Source: Phormidium sp. OSCR (lineage in GTDB: Bacteria > Cyanobacteriota > Cyanobacteriia > Cyanobacteriales > Geitlerinemataceae). From it: DNA of 48,881 nt. Of the stretch, positions 46,894 through 48,881 are shown piece after piece. The notes under the pieces were generated by a model, which saw only the letters and a list, made by a program, of their open reading frames with translations, had not been told where the DNA came from and did no database searches. Both the position numbers and the translations under genes were made by a program. The stretch is from assembly GCA_001314905.1 (NCBI GenBank), contig LJZT01000001.1, positions 101,074 to 149,954 on the forward strand, read 5' to 3'. The first letter of the stretch is position 1. The number at the start of each line of letters is the position of its first letter.

Positions 46894-47268
46894 ATGGCAA
46901 AGACCAATCAAATTCCATTCAACCCCTCGAACGCATTTCATGATGATATTCAGAGAGTTCAATCTATCAATCAGGGTTGGAAATTGGCGGCAGAACTCGT
47001 GGCTTGCAATTCAGTGCATTCTGCATTGGCTGATTCTCTAAAAAACCTAAAAAATCGCCAGCAAATTCGTCTATTACGAGAACATGCCCCCCATAACATT
47101 TTTCTCCAAGTTGACCACGAAACTGAGTCAGATGAGCCACTTTATGGTCTAATTGTAAAAAAGCCAATTGCCGGTCAGTGGAATGCTGGACACCTTCCTG
47201 TTCGCGTAGCTAAAAAGCATTTAACGGATGCAGAAATCGAATACTTCAGCGAAGGGGGTTCATTCTGA
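46894..47268 (+). CDS. Hypothetical protein upstream of the ZorA-like gene (124 aa)
   Basis: Unrecognised, soluble, basic protein. It contains NPSNAFHDDIQRVQSINQGWKLAAELVACNS, a helical stretch SALADSLKNLKNRQQIRLLREH, and a C-terminal LYGLIVKKPIAGQWNAGHLPVRVAKKHL. No signal peptide or membrane segment is seen. ATG 46894 is the first start. It lies on the same strand and 34 bp ahead of a small membrane-protein gene that is followed closely by the ZorA-like gene. The compact arrangement suggests, but does not prove, a joint function. Confidence 0.65.
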   Translation: MAKTNQIPFNPSNAFHDDIQRVQSINQGWKLAAELVACNSVHSALADSLKNLKNRQQIRLLREHAPHNIFLQVDHETESDEPLYGLIVKKPIAGQWNAGHLPVRVAKKHLTDAEIEYFSEGGSF

Positions 47269-47302
47269 TTTTTATTTTTTATTTCACCATTACCATATTA
47301 CT

Positions 47303-47515
47303 ATGTCAAAGCTGAATTTAGGGATTATTTGCGGAGGACTAGCATTTTTTGTAGGAGTTGGAGTCTGGGTTGCTTTAAATGAATCTTCTGGGTCAAAAAC
47401 TTGGACGATTGATGATGAGTTACGTCGAGGAGAATTTCTACAGCAACAGCGAAATTCTCAACGGCAAAGTTGTTATGCACGAGGTGGCGATCGCCTCAGC
47501 TGCGATTATCGTTGA
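47303..47515 (+). CDS. Small single-pass membrane protein (70 aa)
   Basis: The peptide starts MSKLNLGIICGGLAFFVGVGVWVAL, one transmembrane or signal segment (residues 5-25). A polar tail rich in Gln/Arg with two Cys (SCYARGGDRLSCDYR) follows. It is unrecognised. The in-frame extension upstream overlaps the previous gene and is rejected; ATG 47303 is used. It contains a HIP1 site. It lies 37 bp before the ZorA-like gene. Confidence 0.6.
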   Translation: MSKLNLGIICGGLAFFVGVGVWVALNESSGSKTWTIDDELRRGEFLQQQRNSQRQSCYARGGDRLSCDYR

Positions 47516-47552
47516 TTGACCAATTCAAGTAAAGATTTAGCAAAAAAAAACT

Positions 47553-48881
47553 ATGGATTTGAATCAAGTTTGGGATGTCGTTTGGGGAGAAGGAACCCTA
47601 TTCCACTATACAATCGCCGTCCTGTTCGGCGTAACGATTCTCGGTGAGATTTTTTACTGGATTCGTAGTCGCAGCAAACTCCAAGCAAGTCAAAGCAAAA
47701 TTCGTGAGCTTGAAAAGTTTTCCAAGCAAGCCATGAACGCTCAAGACAGTCAGTATAGAATCCCCAAAAACTCAAATAACTTTCGTTGGTTCACACATCA
47801 CTTAGGTGGAGAATGGATCGATAATTATTTTTGTGCCAAACTTGAGCATGGTGACTTTGTTTTATTACAATATCCGGCTGCCTTGTCACGTTCTGCGGCA
47901 TCAAGTCCTTTTCGCTTTATTCCCGGCATTTTGATTGCTATTGGGGTTTTAGGAACCTTTTATGGGATTCAAGAGGGATTAACGGATCTGTCTCTGGCGG
48001 ATATTGGAGGAGATAGTCAACAACTTTTAAGTTCTAGCGTAACGCTTTTAGAAGGAATGAAAACCGCCTTCTCAACCTCATTAATGGGGTTGAGTTCTAG
48101 CAGTTTGTTGACGTTTGTTCTTTTTCTTAGCCAGGTTGTTCGTCGCCAACATATCTCTCAACTCCGTCATCGCCTCGACCGTATTGCTTTCTTAGAATCT
48201 CCCGAACATCTCCTCTCTAAACTCAACCTTGATTCTAATGCTGAGGCTGCTGTTTCACTCAAGGAAGCTGCCGAGAATATCCGTGAGCTGAGTCCTCAAG
48301 CTATTGGCTCGGCAGTTGGCGAATCGATGCGACCAATTTTTACAGATATCAACTCTTCATTACTCGCATTACGGGAGGAAATCTCTAAAGATCGAGAGGA
48401 ACTCTTAAATACCCTAATCCAAGAGCAGCGAACACAACTCATTCAGCCAATTTTAGAGGAATTAAATCGTACCTCAAACCTAACAGAAACAACCTCTCGA
48501 CTAATTCAAGAAACCTCCCAAGCCATTAACGGACTTACCGATGAATTAGCAGGAGTCACACGAAGTTTAAGTGGCGCAATTGAAACCATCCAGGAGTTTC
48601 AGCAACAAACCTTGACTGAACTCAATCAGTTTGCTAAAAACTTACAAACAATTTTATCTGATTTCCAAACCGGAACGAGAGACGTGATGGAGGAAATTTC
48701 AGACAAAATAACTCAGGGTGTTGATGCCAGCATCAAGGCAATGGAAGGACAGAAAGAAGCCTTTGAAGAAAGTGCGAAACAAGCAGCATCAACATTTGTA
48801 GAGATTCGGGAACAACTCGAAACCGCTCTAACAACTCAAGGTCAAGAACAACGTCGTCTCCTGTCTGACTTCACTGAGACC
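47553..48881 (+). CDS. ZorA-like MotA/TolQ/ExbB-family protein, 3' end beyond window (443 aa visible)
   Basis: The gene is open at the window end. Membrane segments lie at about residues 18-37, 122-142 and 170-196. The second and third carry RFIPGILIAIGVLGTFYG and EGMKTAFSTSLMGLSSSSLL, typical of proton-channel subunits and especially of ZorA of Zorya phage-defence systems. From about residue 220 a long coiled-coil tail begins, rich in Glu, Gln, Thr and Leu (ELNRTSNLTETTSRLIQE and similar), as ZorA has. A MotB/OmpA-like partner (ZorB) would be expected next but lies outside. A MotA- or ExbB-like channel of another system is the alternative. Confidence 0.75.
   Translation, partial: MDLNQVWDVVWGEGTLFHYTIAVLFGVTILGEIFYWIRSRSKLQASQSKIRELEKFSKQAMNAQDSQYRIPKNSNNFRWFTHHLGGEWIDNYFCAKLEHGDFVLLQYPAALSRSAASSPFRFIPGILIAIGVLGTFYGIQEGLTDLSLADIGGDSQQLLSSSVTLLEGMKTAFSTSLMGLSSSSLLTFVLFLSQVVRRQHISQLRHRLDRIAFLESPEHLLSKLNLDSNAEAAVSLKEAAENIRELSPQAIGSAVGESMRPIFTDINSSLLALREEISKDREELLNTLIQEQRTQLIQPILEELNRTSNLTETTSRLIQETSQAINGLTDELAGVTRSLSGAIETIQEFQQQTLTELNQFAKNLQTILSDFQTGTRDVMEEISDKITQGVDASIKAMEGQKEAFEESAKQAASTFVEIREQLETALTTQGQEQRRLLSDFTET

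Overview
The window looks like chromosomal DNA from a cyanobacterium, most likely a filamentous Oscillatoriales-type strain. Reasons: the octamer GCGATCGC (HIP1) is very frequent, heptamer short tandem repeats (TTCCCTG and GCAAGAG families) fill many intergenic spaces, and there are cyanobacteria-restricted families (DUF3038/DUF4335 pair, PGM1-related ATP-grasp protein, hormogonium-polysaccharide-type glycosyltransferase). No rRNA, tRNA, CRISPR array or intact insertion sequence was found. Functional calls are by eye from family motifs; no database search was possible.

Layout. 0-9.7 kb: a small hypothetical gene, two histidine kinases (one with five PAS domains and a GAF), an RlmL-type rRNA methyltransferase, cyclophilin, adenosylhomocysteinase (ahcY) and an ExoD-family protein. 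9.8-11.3 kb: a SigG-like ECF sigma factor and an anti-sigma-like membrane protein, with an extracytoplasmic-sigma-type promoter in front of the sigma gene. 11.5-19.6 kb: a same-strand signalling run (hybrid kinase with two receivers, single-domain response regulator, membrane GAF/PAS kinase, receiver-adenylate cyclase) overlapping a secreted GHL10 glycosidase-like gene. 20.0-21.5 kb: an alanyl-tRNA-synthetase-like catalytic paralog without an editing domain.

21.5-26.9 kb is the most unusual block: a kinase with five GAF domains and an atypical histidine box, a stand-alone response regulator, and a degenerate receiver fused to a caspase-like (orthocaspase) protease with a C-terminal coiled coil. 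It is AT-richer than its surroundings and I found no intact HIP1 site in it, which suggests acquisition. I infer a sensor-kinase-controlled caspase effector system, perhaps for stress-induced cell death or phage defence. It is followed by decaying toxin-antitoxin-type genes: an intact DUF433 gene, a DUF5615 PIN-like gene interrupted by TGA at codon 3, and a DUF2442 remnant.

28.1-46.4 kb is mostly housekeeping or envelope-related: PGM1-related ligase, aspS, rsmA, an alpha/beta hydrolase, two GT2 glycosyltransferases, an SDR oxidoreductase, a SIMPL protein, fmt, an OmpA-like/DUF4335/DUF3038 cluster, apt, a DppB-type permease, egtD and a lipoprotein. 46.4-48.9 kb holds a Uma2 remnant, two small unknown genes and the 5' part of a ZorA-like MotA/TolQ/ExbB-family gene with a long coiled-coil tail. 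This may be the start of a Zorya-like defence locus that continues past the window.
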